This document shows, in pieces, positions 1-12,910 of a stretch of 64,000 nt of DNA. Position 1 is the stretch's first letter, and every line of letters begins with the position of its first letter. The DNA lies in assembly GCF_040939455.1 (NCBI RefSeq), contig NC_134117.1:49507001-49571000 (forward strand). Direction: 5' to 3'. The notes beneath the pieces are model-generated. The model was not told where the DNA came from. It saw only the letters and a program-made list of their open reading frames with translations, and did not search any database. The translations under genes were made by a program, and so were the position numbers. Source of the DNA: Microcebus murinus. Its lineage: Eukaryota > Chordata > Mammalia > Primates > Cheirogaleidae.

Positions 1-1334
1 TAATTGAAAAAGCACCCACTGTGTGCCCTATTGACACCCGTGACTTTGAGGAGTGTATATAAAAATATAAGTTTAATATCAAGAGTTGCAGATGCACCTC
101 TTCCTTCTTTAGCACATTTTTTGCATTTCATTATTTCAAGAGATGATGAGAAAACTATGTGCCCAGCTTCATCACTGCTTTTCCATATCAACATGCTGGG
201 GAAATCAATTCTCTGCAAACTTTGCTAAACTTGCCTTGTGGCATAGTTCTTCAGAACTAGTTTCTAGTGAAGATTTTCCAACTTTTATTTATGTTTCTCT
301 TAATTAATTAATTGCAAAGAACAGCCTCCCTCCAAAAAAAAAAAAGGCAAAGAAAAATTTAAAAATTACCCATCCTTGTCTTTTCTACTTCTTTTGCTGC
401 TGAACAACATACATATCTTCAAATTTTCATATGCCTTATACATAACATAAAGAATGATTCTAAAATATGGATAACTTAAGTATGCAATATCAAATATTTA
501 GTAACCATGGAATGACCATCACTTTAGTGTTAAGAGGCAACAGTAAAAATATTCAACCTAAGGATTTCACAAAGTCACAAAGGGATTTTACAGGAAGGAT
601 TTCTGCCAAGATGACTTATAAAAATAATGACTGCCCTCATTGTCTGTAAATCCATATGAATTCAGACATTTATGTGAGTTTAATAATAATGCTAAAAACA
701 AGAATGTCATTTTACTGAGTGATTCAAAACTAAGCATTTGCTGGCTGATTTTGGAAAATATTAACTTGGGTGCTGCAACCAAAACAAAATCCTCGTTCCA
801 TATTTCTTATGTAATCAAAGAAGATTATATGCAAGAACAAAATGTTGTTTTTCAAAACGTCTGAAAATGAATGGAGAGAGCATTTCTCTGAAAAAAAAGA
901 CAAACTTGCTGTGTTTAAGTAATATAAACAAAAACCTGAGGGTACCAACGATGTAGTTAAAAGATGGTTTGGAGACTATTACATACTTAATACCATACTG
1001 GCCTAATTAAATCTCCTAACAGCTTTGGCATTAATAAACATTCATAAGTGGCTAAGGCCTGTATGTAATTTATATAATGTGTAATTTATAAAACACCTCT
1101 GTTATATAATGTGCAATTTATAAAACACCTCTGTTTGCCAATGAATATGTTTACTCCTCAAAAGTTAATTTCAAATAACATAACCACAGTATTCAAGCAC
1201 CAGGTAGAATAGCAATATATGTCAAAATAAGCAACACAGGCTGAGATTTCTTTTCCACAGATATGGAATATTTACTAGCTATGTACATTCAAATATCAGA
1301 AACAGTGCAACCGCTATTGGGGACTGAGACTTAC
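1..1334 (-). other. CTNNA3 intron, 5' part (downstream of the exon)
   Basis: AT-rich intron sequence after the donor site. I recognise no other gene here. The short open frames are uncorrelated with any family I know and have no splice context. The only internal structure seen is the 32-bp tandem duplication at 1071-1134. Confidence 0.7.
1071..1134. repeat. Tandem duplication, two 32-bp units
   Basis: Units 1071-1102 and 1103-1134 both read TATATAATGTG, then T or C, then AATTTATAAAACACCTCTGT. They differ at one base. The pair sits about 200 bp into the intron beyond the CTNNA3 donor site. Confidence 0.9.
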
Positions 1335-1338
1335 CAGT
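1329..1338 (-). promoter_or_regulatory. 5' splice site (donor) of the CTNNA3 exon
   Basis: Read on the minus strand, the exon ends ACTG and the intron starts GTAAGTCTCAG. This is a strong U1 match (GTAAGT). It splits a codon after its first base, where alpha-catenins have Val next (STV), so G|TN is the expected join. Confidence 0.9.
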
Positions 1339-1535
1339 ACTTGTAAGGAAGTTAACGTTTTTCATTACACCTTCAGTATAAGCCCCTGGCTCGTAACTAT
1401 CCATTTCACCTGTGACGATGTGAGCGACTCTTGCTGCTCGGCCTCTGATAGCCCCTGCAGCACGATCTAAATTATCAGCATCCTGATCTCTTAAGGCTAT
1501 GATACATTTGTTGACATCTTCCAGGATGTGACTTT
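1335..1535 (-). CDS. CTNNA3: Internal coding exon of alpha-T-catenin (CTNNA3), M-region
   Basis: This exon encodes 67 codons beginning with the split Glu of ESHILEDVNKC and ending in FLTST plus one base. The central AGAIRGRAARVAHIV segment is characteristic of alpha-catenins, which link cadherin/beta-catenin to actin at adherens junctions. Alpha-T-catenin acts in heart and testis junctions. By comparison with remembered alpha-catenin sequences, the exon lies at about residues 510-580, in the helical-bundle M region. The variant stretch RDQDADNLDRAAGAIRG fits CTNNA3 better than CTNNA1 or CTNNA2, but this is from memory. The exon is 201 bp, begins and ends in phase 1, and is open throughout. 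Both boundaries are consensus: an intronic acceptor ending TTACAG and a donor GTAAGT. The enormous flanking introns also fit CTNNA3. Paralogue choice is likely but not certain, and a processed copy is excluded by the splice sites. Confidence 0.88.
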
Positions 1536-1560
1536 CTGTAAGTAAACAAATCAAATTAGT
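1536..1560 (-). promoter_or_regulatory. 3' splice site (acceptor) and candidate branch point
   Basis: On the minus strand the intron ends TTTGTTTACTTACAG followed by the exon. The pyrimidine tract is short and interrupted by purines. A CTAAT motif puts a candidate branch adenine at 1556, with 20 bases between it and the exon. The AG is the first one downstream of that adenine. The branch point is inferred; the AG is supported by the exon phase. Confidence 0.75.
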
Positions 1561-2490
1561 TTGTGAATGTGCGTATTTTTTTATCACACAAATCTAGTAT
1601 AATATAATTATGTTAACTTCTGACTTCAGATACAGTGCATGCATATTGGGAATGGGGGATATTGAGAACTATGAAGAAACATTAGAGGTATATTTTGCTT
1701 ATATCCCTTTATTCTTTAATAGCAAAATCCATGAAAGAGAAAATTTTATATTTTTAAGAGTGATTTTATTGATTATGTATTATTTTAGATTCTAGTTCCA
1801 GTAGATTAGATTTTAGAGTGACATATAGGTGGAAATTAAAGACAGTTTCCAGATTAAAATAAAAATAAAATATGTAATGATGGAATGTTGCCTCCTGTAA
1901 AAGCAGTATTACAGAATCACAAAATTTTGCAAAAGCACCACCTATGTTAAATATATTGGAAAATATAGCTACAAATTTCCATTTAACTGATGTTTATTGA
2001 CTTACAGTGAGGATTACCATATTACAGAGACCTTGCAAATTAATAAATGGAAAATGTCAAAAATATAATTTTTATATTCTAAAGCAATAACTTCCCAAAG
2101 TCGGTGAAAACACCCATTACATATATATCATATATATATATATATGTAAGCCTTTTAAAACATTGAATGATTTGAAGCAAACTAATCCCAGAGAAAGTTG
2201 CCCACTCTGAAGAGTGTCTCCTGATCTCCTCTTCTCTTTACCTCGTTGCATGATGAGGAGTAGGAAGACAGCAAAGAGTTACTATCAAACCAACATAATG
2301 TTTTCTTTCTCTATAAAATGATTAATACACCAAGATAAAACTAATTAGTAGTGATCAACAAATACATGTAATATGAACAAACATGGGCAACAATACCTAA
2401 GAAATTGAAAGAATACTGAAATGATGAGTGTTTTGGCTTCTGGCTTTATCACATAATCCCCATTCAACATCTTTAAACACTCTATTTCTT
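1536..2490 (-). other. CTNNA3 upstream intron, unassigned stretch
   Basis: AT-rich intron with no recognisable gene. It contains a short AT microsatellite at about 2122-2145. The rest of the upstream intron runs to the end of the window and is described by the repeat entries below. Confidence 0.6.
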
Positions 2491-2503
2491 AAAAGCACAC
2501 ACA

Positions 2504-3064
<561 letters not shown>

Positions 3065-3389
3065 CACATACAAAAAACTACTACAACAAAAAGATCTCAG
3101 TAATTCCAGAACATATCATCATTAAGTCTTTTTCTCTGTTTCTCTTTCAATCCACTTGCGTATATGTGCTGACTATCTGTGTGTAAGCTACAAGGGCAAT
3201 CATTCACAAAGACATTACCTTACGGAGTCACACCTTTCTCTTACTGTACAGAAAATAAAATCAAACTACCATAGAATATAGTTCCTGTTGACATTTTTAA
3301 ACCTCTTATCATTCCTCTGTAGGCCCTGCATGCTTCAGTTATATGTATTTTATGACTTCCAAAATCTTCCATATTCTTCCATGCCTCTT

Positions 3390-3755
3390 GTGGGACTATT
3401 AGAACCTTGACCAAGACTGCCTATCTCCTTTTATCTGCTTGCTCAACTCCTACTATTCTTTTAAGACACAAATCAAATGTTCCTTCTTAGGAAAGCCCTA
3501 CTGATCTCCTCAATTCCCTTCAAGACAAACATGGTTCCATGTTCTTAATATTTGGGATTTATATGCTTCCATTAGAGGTTCTTCCTGTGTTTTAATAAAC
3601 TACTTATAAAACTCTCTCTCCACGAGAATGTGAAATATATCTGAAGGCAGGAATTTTATTTTATTTCTTGAGGTATTATATCTAATATCTGTTATAATAT
3701 TAGGCCCTTGTTAGGCTGACAATAATGTTTATTGAATCAGTGAATGAAACTCTCT
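3390..3755 (+). mobile_element. L2 LINE 3' end remnant
   Basis: The stretch resembles the mammalian L2 3' end: a block like 'agacacaaatcaaatgttccttcttaggaaagcc', then 'tgaaggcaggaatttt', then a terminal 'taatgtttattgaatcagtgaatgaa'. It is diverged and non-coding. Confidence 0.6.
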
Positions 3756-3935
3756 TATAAGGCATACGTAGGAACAGAAAATTATTTTGTCTAAATCCTA
3801 AATTATAATTTATAAACATAGGTAGACACTTCTGTGGCCTGAATCACGTCAGTTTAATTCATAACAAGGACAGGTAGGTCATTTACATGAAGAAGTTAAA
3901 GACTGAAAATCTTCATTATAAACTTAGGGTTTTTG

Positions 3936-4229
3936 TTTTTGTTCTTTTTTTGAGACACAGTCTTACTTTGTTGTGCAGGCTACAGTGCCATAGATTCAGC
4001 CTAGCTTATAGCAACATCAAATTCCTGGGCTCAAGCAATCCTCCTGCCTCAGCCTCCTAAGTAGCTGGGACTACAGATATGCACCACCGGCTAATTTTTT
4101 TTTCTATTTTTAGTAGAGAGTGAGTCTCGCTTTTGCTCAGGCTGGTCTCAAACTCCTGACCTCAAGCAATCCTCTCGCCTTTGCCTCTCAGAATGCTAGG
4201 ATTACAGGTGTGAGCCACAGCACCCAACC
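3936..4229 (-). mobile_element. Alu element, minus strand
   Basis: It starts with an oligo-T run and 'gagacacagtcttac', passes the two dimer halves with 'gtagctgggactacag', and ends 'ggattacaggtgtgagccac'. It lacks a few bases in the right-hand linker and is moderately diverged. Confidence 0.9.
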
Positions 4230-5579
4230 AATTCAGTAGGGTTTTGACCTAATTAGTAGCATTCAGTTATGAATGTATCAATAAGGACTATAAAAGATCC
4301 AGGCATGGTTTCATCTCAACAGAAAGCACCTGTGTATCAACACCATATTTCCTGTAGAATGGAAATACAATGAGTGTAGAAGGCATAATAATCATGCGTT
4401 TTTTAAAAGCCCACAGAGGTGTACTTTAATAACACATTAAAAACTATCATTTTCCAAGTACATTGGCAAGTGATTTTTGGAAATAAACATAATGTATATG
4501 TATACAATGAATGTTTAATCTGTATTCACTAAAGGTGCTTAATTTTAGATTGCAGAGCTATTTTTACTCAGGCTTATACAAGTGAAAAAATATTTAGGGG
4601 AAAAAACAATGTTCATTCTTAGAAGATTAATTATATAATAAACCCTGTAATTTCTATTTAATTAAAGATGAAACCAAAGCTGCCACAAACTTTTGTTTCC
4701 TAGTGAATTTTGCACAGAGAAAATATACAAAAAAAAATCACTAACAATATATTGAGTGTTCAACTCTTATGTAGAACAATGATAATATATGCCCACCAAT
4801 TTATTTTATTATTTAAAGCAGGGACTAAAAATATAGCAGGGATTTTTCTGGTTCTTTTTTGTTTGGCTTTACACAAGGTTGTATAGTTATTCTTTGCAAT
4901 TCAATAATGCTGTCACAAGCCATGGTGTTAATCTTGCTGAAGAATTAAAGTCTGATATGGAAATAAAACTCCTAAATTAACATACATAATATGAAACAAC
5001 AAGAGAAATAAGTGGCAAGAAGCATACAACCAAACTTAATTTGAGGCCACTGTAATAAGAACATTGGAGTTGATGCCTAAATAATCTGTGGAATTTCTAA
5101 AATTAAATATGGCATAAAATTTTCAGAAAAAGTTTGCGAATTTTCCATTATTGTGACACTTTCTCATTACCCTGAATGTTTCACAGAATGTTAGCAACAA
5201 CTATTTGCATGAAACTAAACATAGAATGCTAGAAAAAGAAAGTCAAAATGTTGGGTACCTCCCACATATGCACAATAACTAAACATTAAACTAATTTCTT
5301 AAAAATGGTTATTTCTTTGTTATTCATATTTCAGGTAAATTTAAGTAACTAAAAGATCTTCACAAACTGCTTGAGTTTTCACACCAGCTATACAGCAGTT
5401 AAACCTCCAGGAAAGAAAAAAATGCCAAGTACTTTGTATAAAACCTTCCTATTGTTGTGTATCTCGTAAGACTTCACTGATGGAATGAGTTACACACAGT
5501 AAACATCATTAGAAACACTCCTCCAATTAATTTCTTTATCAACTGTAGATGTACTTGAATTCAGCAATTACATCATTTT
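4230..5579. other. Intron, unassigned
   Basis: AT-rich sequence on both strands with frequent stops. I see no gene, RNA gene or repeat that I can name. Confidence 0.5.
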
Positions 5580-6268
5580 ATTTATTTTTTATTTATTTTT
5601 TATTTTAGCGTCTTATGGGGGTACAAGTGTTAAGGTTACTTATATTGCCCATAACCCCCTCCACCCTCGAGTAAGAGCTTCAAGCATGTCCATCCCCCAA
5701 ATGTTGCATATCTTACTCATTGTGGTTGTATATGCCCATCCCCACCTCCCCCCTTCCACCCTCCCGACACCCCATAAATGTTACTCCTATATGTCCACTT
5801 AGGTGTTGATCGGTTAATACCAATTTGCTGGTGAGTACATGTGGTGCTAGTTTTTCCATTCTTGAGATACTTCACTTAATAGAATGGGTTCCAGCTGTAT
5901 CCAGGAATATACAAGAGGTGCTATATCACCGTTGTTTCTTAAAGCTGAGTAGTATTCCATGGTATACATACACCACATTTTGTTAATCCACTCATGAACT
6001 AATGGGCACTTGGGTTGTTTTCATAGATTTGCGATTGTGAATTGTGCTGCTATAAACATTCGAGTGCAGGTGTCTTTTTCATAAAGTGACTTTTGATCTT
6101 TTGGGTAGATGCCCAGTAGTGGAATTGCTGGATCAAATGGTAGATCTACTTGTATCGCTTTGAGGTATCTCCATATTGCTTTCCACAAAGGTTGAACTAG
6201 TTTGCAGTCCCACCAGCAGTGTAGGAGTGTTCCTCTCTCTCCGCATCCATGCCAGCATTTGTTGTTTA
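5580..6268 (-). mobile_element. 5'-truncated L1, minus strand
   Basis: Read on the minus strand it runs from a point in ORF2 near the cysteine-rich C-terminus ([14 protein letters not shown], encoded in 6021-6338) through the 3'UTR to a degenerate A-rich tail that reads T-rich at 5580-5615. The 3' end carries the 'gtacccccataag' signature shared by every younger L1 in the window. No clear TSD was found. It abuts an oppositely oriented L1 at 6287. Confidence 0.9.
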
Positions 6269-6286
6269 TTTTAAAAGTGAGGTTTG

Positions 6287-7916
6287 CATGCTTGTGGGTT
6301 GGCAGACTCAACATCATTAAAATGTCTATACCACCCAAACTGATCTACAGATTCAATGCAATACCTATTAAAATTCCATCAGCATTCTTCACAGATATAG
6401 AAAAAATAATTTTACACTTCATTTATAACCAAAGAAGACCCCGCATATCAAAAGCAATTCTAGGCAAAAGAACAAAATGGGAGGTATTAATATGCCAGAT
6501 ATCAAACTATACTACAAAGCTGTAGCAATTAAATCAATCTGATATTGGCACAAAAATAGGAATATTGACCAGTGGAACAGATCTGAGAACCTGATATAAA
6601 ACCGTCCTCATATAGGCCTCTAATCTTTGACAAACAGACAAAAACATACACTGGGGAAAAGAATCCCTTTTCAATAAACGGTGCTGGGAAAACTGGATAG
6701 CCACTTGTAGAAGGCTAAAGCAGGACCCACACCTTTCACCTCTCACAAAGATCCACTCACACTGGATAACAGACTTAAACCTGAGGTATGAAACTATTAG
6801 AATTATAGAGGAAAATGTTGGAAACACCCTCCTAGACATAAGCCGAGGCAAAGAATTTATGAAGAAGACCCCAAAGGCAATCACAGCAGCAACAAAAATA
6901 AATAAATGGGACATGATCAAACTAAAGAGCTTCTGCACAACCAAAGAAATAGTCATGAAAGTAAACAGACAACCTACAGAATGGGAGAAAATTTTTGCAT
7001 CCTATGCATCTGATAAGGGGCTGATAACTAGAATCTACTTAGAACTCATGAAAATCAGCAAGAAAAAAATCAAACAACCCTATTAAAAAGTGGGCAAAGG
7101 ACTTGAACAGAAACTTTTCTAAGGAAGATAGAAGAATGGCCAACAAACATATGAGAAAATGCTCAACATCTCTAATCATCAGGGAAATGCAAATTAAAAC
7201 CACAATGAGATATCACTAAACTCCAGTGAGAATGGCCTTTATCAAAAAGTCCCCAAACAATAGATGCTGGCGTGGATGTGGAGAGAGAAGAACACTCCTA
7301 CACTGCTGGTGGAACTGCAAACTAGTTCAACCTCTGTGGAAAGCAATATGGAGATACCTTAAAGGGATACAAGTGGATCTACCATTTGATCCAGCAATCC
7401 CATTGCTGGGCATCTACCCAAAAGATCCAATGACACCCTACAAAAAGACACCTGCACTCAAATGTTTATAGCAGCACAATTCATAATTGCAAGGCTGTGG
7501 AAACAGCCCAAGTGCCCATCAATCCAAGAGTGGATTAATAAAATGTGGCATATGTATACCATGGAGTACTACTCAGCTCTAAGAAACAATGGTGATATAG
7601 CACATCTTGTATTTTCCGGATACAGCTGGAACTCATACTACTAAGTGAAGTTTCCCAAGAATGGAAAAACCAGCACCACATGTACTCAACAGCAAACTGA
7701 TATTAACTGAGCAGCACCTAAGTGGACACATAGGAACTATAGTAATAGGGTATTGGGCAGGTGGTAGGGGTGGGGGCGGGTGTATACATACATAATGAGT
7801 GAGATGTGCACCATCTGCAGGATGGTCACGCTGGAAACTCAGACTTGTTGGGGGAGGGGGAAAGGCATTATTTGAAACCTTAAAATTTGTACCCCCATAA
7901 TATGCTGAAATAAAAA
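6287..7916 (+). mobile_element. 5'-truncated L1, plus strand, with perfect 14-bp TSD
   Basis: It starts inside ORF2 ('gcagactcaacatcatt') and runs through the C-terminal region, the 3'UTR with a G-rich tract near 7740-7860, and a tail ending 'ctgaaataaaaaaaaa'. The direct repeat AAAAGTGAGGTTTG lies at 6273-6286 and 7917-7930. The left copy follows TT, as expected for the L1 endonuclease target TT/AAAA. The reading frame is broken many times. The zinc-knuckle-like region appears as [18 protein letters not shown] near 7270-7320. Confidence 0.95.
6859..7644 (+). pseudogene. L1 ORF2 C-terminal remnant
   Basis: Three adjoining open pieces (6859-7086, 7226-7471, 7462-7644) encode the end of L1 ORF2p, the endonuclease/reverse transcriptase of LINE-1. 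The sequence includes [14 protein letters not shown], the Cys/His motif [18 protein letters not shown] and the late motif [16 protein letters not shown]. The pieces are in different frames, so the gene is dead. It lacks the catalytic domains because of 5' truncation. Confidence 0.9.
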
Positions 7917-7930
7917 AAAAGTGAGGTTTG

Positions 7931-10299
7931 AAAGAAAGAGAATATGTTATTATAGAAAAACCACATTAGAATATTATGCTTTGAAGGATTGACACATAGA
8001 GAAGATTTAATATCTCTAGAGTAACAGCCTAACAGTTGACTTGAGGTGAGTGGTGGAATGTTGTAATGTTAGTGGCAAATGCTGATATGTGTTCATTGAA
8101 GAGCTGTGAATTGCTGAATTACTAGTAATTTCTATCAATCACTTTATAGCCATCCTGAGATGTAAAGGGTGATTGATTCCTATTATGTTGGAAAATAATA
8201 ATACACAGGACAATAAAGAACTGATCTTTGACTAAAAGGCATGTTATTTGTTGCAAATTTCTCTAACTCACCTTTATTCACTGCAGCCATTTTTGTACAA
8301 GATTTTGAAATGCCTTTTCTCAAAAATCATAATTTTTCAAAAAAATTATAAAAATATTATAATTTTTATAAAATTAAAAAAATATATAATTTTTCTTAAT
8401 TGTTTAGTTTTCCATAATTAAAGCCAGAATTTGAAGGCTAAATCTATTGCCCCAGGAAAAGTGTAATAAAACAAAATCCAGTGAATTTATTGGTATTTGA
8501 CTTCCAAAGTAGAATTTTATAAATCTATAACCCACAGAATAGACTGAAAGTAGAAGCACATTTTATTTTTAAAAGCCAGATTTTATTGTAAGGTATGAGT
8601 TTTTCTTTCTAATTCCTGAAGGTAGACTTTAAATATATCAATGGCAAAGTCTGAAGGGGAAGAGAATTTATGCTATAATCCATCAAACAAGGAATAATAT
8701 TCCTTCAAAAATTTCCTCCCTTGATAACATAAAACAAAGACTCCAAGGAGAAGGGAAGAATAAGAGATAAAAGGATATTAAGTATTTTTTCTAAAGAAAC
8801 TGAGTTATAATCCAAAATATATTGAATTTCCTAAATTGGCAAGATTAAGATTAGCTACCCAGTGTATGTTAGCTCAGACAGTTAAGCTAAATTTAATTAT
8901 AAGAAAACAAGTTTCCATTTTTGGATACCTGGCTCCATAGCTGTAAATTTCAAGCCCATTACACAGGCAACTGCACAAATGTTCAACAAACAAAAGAAGT
9001 AATTCTTCTTTCCTCTTTACCAAAAATACATGAAACTAAAAAGCAAGTGGAGCACATTAGTATCTTAGTTAATTGTAGTTTATATATCTACTTAAAGGTG
9101 CTCAAAATGTCTGTTGGGGTAGAATTTGATCATGATGATTGGTTTTCAAATTAACTAATATCCTACAGAAAGATTTAAGCAAGTACTACCTTTGAGAATA
9201 AAGACTATGCATATGGCTAAATGTAAAATTCCTCACTCCCTTTGTGTATCCTAAATCTTTTCCTGTCTCCTCTCCCCAGTCTTACTATATGTTACAAAAT
9301 GTAGATTATATAAAGGATAAATAAGGCACAGTCCCTGTCTGCAAAGGGTTCACAACCTAGTAACCAGGGGGGAAAAACACTTTTTATTTCATTCTTCCCA
9401 AAATATAATAGTCAAAATTATAATCATTTTATAATTTTATTAAAATTTATTTCAAAATTTTTGCTCAGTTTCTCTGTACTACAAGGTGTTTATTCTTTCT
9501 AGAGCTTTTAGATAGCTTGAACTTACCTGACTTACCTCTGATAATAATCAAAAGTAAAATAAAGTCTAAGATTGCTATTCCCAAACTATTTATCACTTAT
9601 AGAAACTCTGCACAATTCTATAGAAAACACAAACATATGTACACAGACAGTCATTGAAACCTTTATATTTCTTTCAGTATATCTTGAGTTGGCTCTTATA
9701 ACAATTTCTACTGTGAAGTTGTTCAGAAATTTGTCAAAAGTTTGAAATAGGCAAAACAGACTACTGCTGTCCTGGACAGACACTGCAAATCAGGCCCACC
9801 TGGCAAATATCTGATTCTCCAGGGGTGTGTATCTTTGTTCTGATTGCAATTACTATTGATTAAGATATTTTACAACTCTGTAGGAATTGATGCTCATTTT
9901 GTTTTTAAAACTGATAGCCATGTAAGTGATTCTTGTCATACAGTAATTTAAATAATTTTTTATCTAGTAGAGATAGGAAAGGTTTTTGTAGGAAAGATAA
10001 TCCTAAAGGTTATAGTTTTATTGCTCTGTAGGGCATTAACTAGTTTTGTTTCTAAATGAGAAAATTTTATTGAACCACTCTTTTTTTATCCAATTTTCTT
10101 TAAACAAGATTTATCATCTTAGTGCCTCACAATAATAAATTTTTGGCATGTGCTCACTTTAAATTTGTAAAAGTCATGCTTTCAAATTTAGAAAACTATT
10201 CTTAGACTGTATGCTTTGACTTGGAAACTACTAATTTTTCAAGTATGGCTCTATCCAGGGGAAAAATATGAAGCAAAAATTATATGCTAAAAAAATTAT
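7931..10299. other. Intron, unassigned
   Basis: AT-rich, with an extreme A/T block at about 8335-8400. A possible L2-like scrap ('cagtccctgtctgcaaaggg') lies near 9330-9365. No gene or splice-flanked open frame was seen. Confidence 0.5.
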
Positions 10300-12910
10300 A
10301 TGTTGAATCATAGACCTACATTTAAAATACAAAACTATAAAGCTCCTGTAAGATAAAAGAGGAAAAAAATCTAGGTGATCCTGAATTTGGAAAAACCTTT
10401 TAAAATACAATACCAAAACCAAAATTAACAAAAGTAAAACATTCATAAATTTGACTTCATAAAAATTTAAAACTCCTACTCTTCAAAAGACACTGTTAAA
10501 AGAATGAAAAGACAATCCACAGACTGGGAAATATTTGCAAAACACATATCTGATAAAGGATTGGTATCCAAAATATACAAAGAATTCTTAAAACTCAGTC
10601 ATAAGAAAAGAAAAAATTCAGTTGAAAAATGAGCAAAATATCTGAGCTGACACATCATCGAAGAATACATATGTTACAAATAAGCATATGAAAAAGTTCT
10701 CAATATCGTTTATCATCAAGGAATTTCACCTATTTGAATTATGAAAATCCAAAAGATTGACAACATCAAAGGCTGGTGAAAATGTGGAGCAACAGAGACT
10801 CTTCATTTTTTGCTAGAGGGAATGCAAAATGGTATAGGCACTTTGGAAGACAGAATGGCAGTCTCTTACAAAACCAAACATACTCTTTCTTTTTTAAAGA
10901 GGAATTTTATTTTTGATATATATTTTTAAAATTTTATTTCAGCATATTATGGGGGTACAAATGTTTAAGTTACATACATTGTCTTTGCCCCACCTGAGTC
11001 AGAGTTTCAACTCCATCCATCCTCCCAGAGGGTGTACAATGCACCCATTAGATGTGAATATACCCATCCTCCCAACTCCTTCCCACCAGCCTGACACTTG
11101 ATAAATGTTACTACTATATGTGCACATAAGTGTTGATCAGGTAATACCAATTTGATGGTGAGTAGAGATGGTGCTTGTTTTTCTATTATTGTGATACTTC
11201 ACTTAGTAGAATAGGTTCCAGCTCCATCTAGAATAATACAATAGGTAGCTTTTTTCTTATGGCTGAGTAGTACTCCATGGTATACATATACCGCATTTTA
11301 TTAATCCACTCGTGTAGTGATAGGCACTGGGTTGTTTCCACATCTTTGCAATTGTGAACTGTATTGCTATAAACATTCGAGTACAGATGTCTTTTGTATA
11401 GAATGTCTTATACCCAGTAGAGGGATTTCTGTATCAAATGGCAGTACTGTATTTAGTTCTTTGAGGTATCTCTGCATTACTTTCCATAGAGGTTATACTA
11501 GTTTGCATTCCCACCAGCAGTGTAGGAGTGTTCCTATCTCTCTGTATCCATGCCAGCATTTGTTGTTTTGGGACTTTTTGACAAAATCCATTCTTACTGG
11601 AGTTAAGTGATATCTCATTGTGGTTTTGACTTGCATTTCCCTGTTGATTATGGATATCGAGCATTTTTCATATGTTTGTTGGCCATTAGTCTGTATTCTT
11701 TTGCAAAGTTTCAGTTCATGTCTTTTGCCCACTTTTCAATGGGGCTGTTTGATTTTTTTCTTGATTTTCCTGAGTTCTATATAGATTCTAGTTATTAGCC
11801 CTTTATCGGATGTGTACCATGTGAACATTTTTTTCCCATTCTATAGGCTGTTTGCTCTCATGATAGTTTCCTTGGCTGTGCAGAAGCTTTTGAATTTGAT
11901 CAGGTCCCATTTATTTATTTTTGTTGTTGCTGTGACTGCCTTTGAGATATTCTTCAGAAATTCTTTGCCTAGACCAATGTCTATAAGAGCTTTCCAACAT
12001 TTTCTTCTAGAATTCTTATAGTTTGATGCCTTAGGTTTAATTCTGTTATCCACTGTGAGTCAATTTTTGTGAGAGATGACAGGTGCAGATCCTGTTTCAG
12101 TGTTCTACATGTGGCTATTCAATTTTCCCAGCACCATTTATTGAGTATGGATTTTTTTCCCTCAGTGTATTCTTTTGTTTGCTTTGTCAAAGATTAGATG
12201 GCTATATGAGAATGGCTTTATATTTGGGTTCTCAGTTTGTTCCATTGGTCCATGTCTCTCTTCTTGTGCCAATAACATGCTGTTTTTGTTACTATAGCCT
12301 TGTAGTATAGCTTGAAGTCTGGTAAATTGATGCCTCCCAATTTGTTCCTTGATTGTTTTTTCTATAAAGGGTCTTCTCTGGTTCCATATGAAGTGTAGAA
12401 TTATTTCTATACAATCCAACAATTATACTCCTTGATATTTACCCAAATAAATTTAAAACTTTGTTCACACGAAAACTGTATATGAATATTTACAGAAGTT
12501 TTATTTATAATTGCCAAAAACACAGAAGCAAACAAAATGTCACTCAGTGGGTGAATGGATAAAGAAACTATGGAACATCCAGACAATGGATTGTATGAAA
12601 AGCAATACCAAGAAATGATCTATCAAATGAAGAAAAGATGTGGAGGAAACTTAATGCATACTACTAAGGAAAGGAGTCCACTTGGAAAAGCTACATACTG
12701 TACCCTTGCAACTATATAATATTCTGGAAAATGCAAAGCTATGGAGACAATAAAAAGACCAGCGGTTACCAAAGGTTCCAGGGTTAATAGCTAGAGCACA
12801 TGATATTTTCAGGATAGTAAAACTATTCTGTATAACACTGTAGTGGTGAATACATGCCAATATAAATTCTTCAAAACCCATAGAATTTACAAAACAAAGT
12901 GAACCCTAAT
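10300..12910 (+). mobile_element. Ancient L1 (L1M class), split by a younger L1
   Basis: Two collinear plus-strand pieces, about 10300-10886 and 12414-12910, carry diverged L1 3' ORF2 signatures. The first has 'ctataaagctcctgtaagat', 'gacaatccacagactggga' and 'gtggagcaacagagactc'. The second continues with 'aacaattatactccttgat', 'aagtttt' and 'tggataaagaaactatgg'. The text reads across the break from 'aaccaaacatactct' to 'caatccaacaattatac', the order expected in L1. Confidence 0.8.
10887..12413 (-). mobile_element. Younger L1, 5'-truncated, minus strand
   Basis: On the minus strand it starts in ORF2 ('agaaataattctacacttc'), covers the C-terminal third and 3'UTR, and ends 'gtacccccataatatgctg' with a degenerate tail (T-rich at 10887-10935). 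It is more diverged than the copies at 6.3 kb and 18-25 kb. It is inserted in the ancient plus-strand L1. Open pieces at 11434-11664, 11841-12053 and 12162-12422 on the minus strand are broken ORF2. Confidence 0.9.

Noticed and set aside
6202..6525. 107-codon plus-strand frame across 6.2-6.5 kb
   Set aside because: It crosses the junction of two oppositely oriented L1s; its first half is antisense L1 and its second half is ORF2 remnant.
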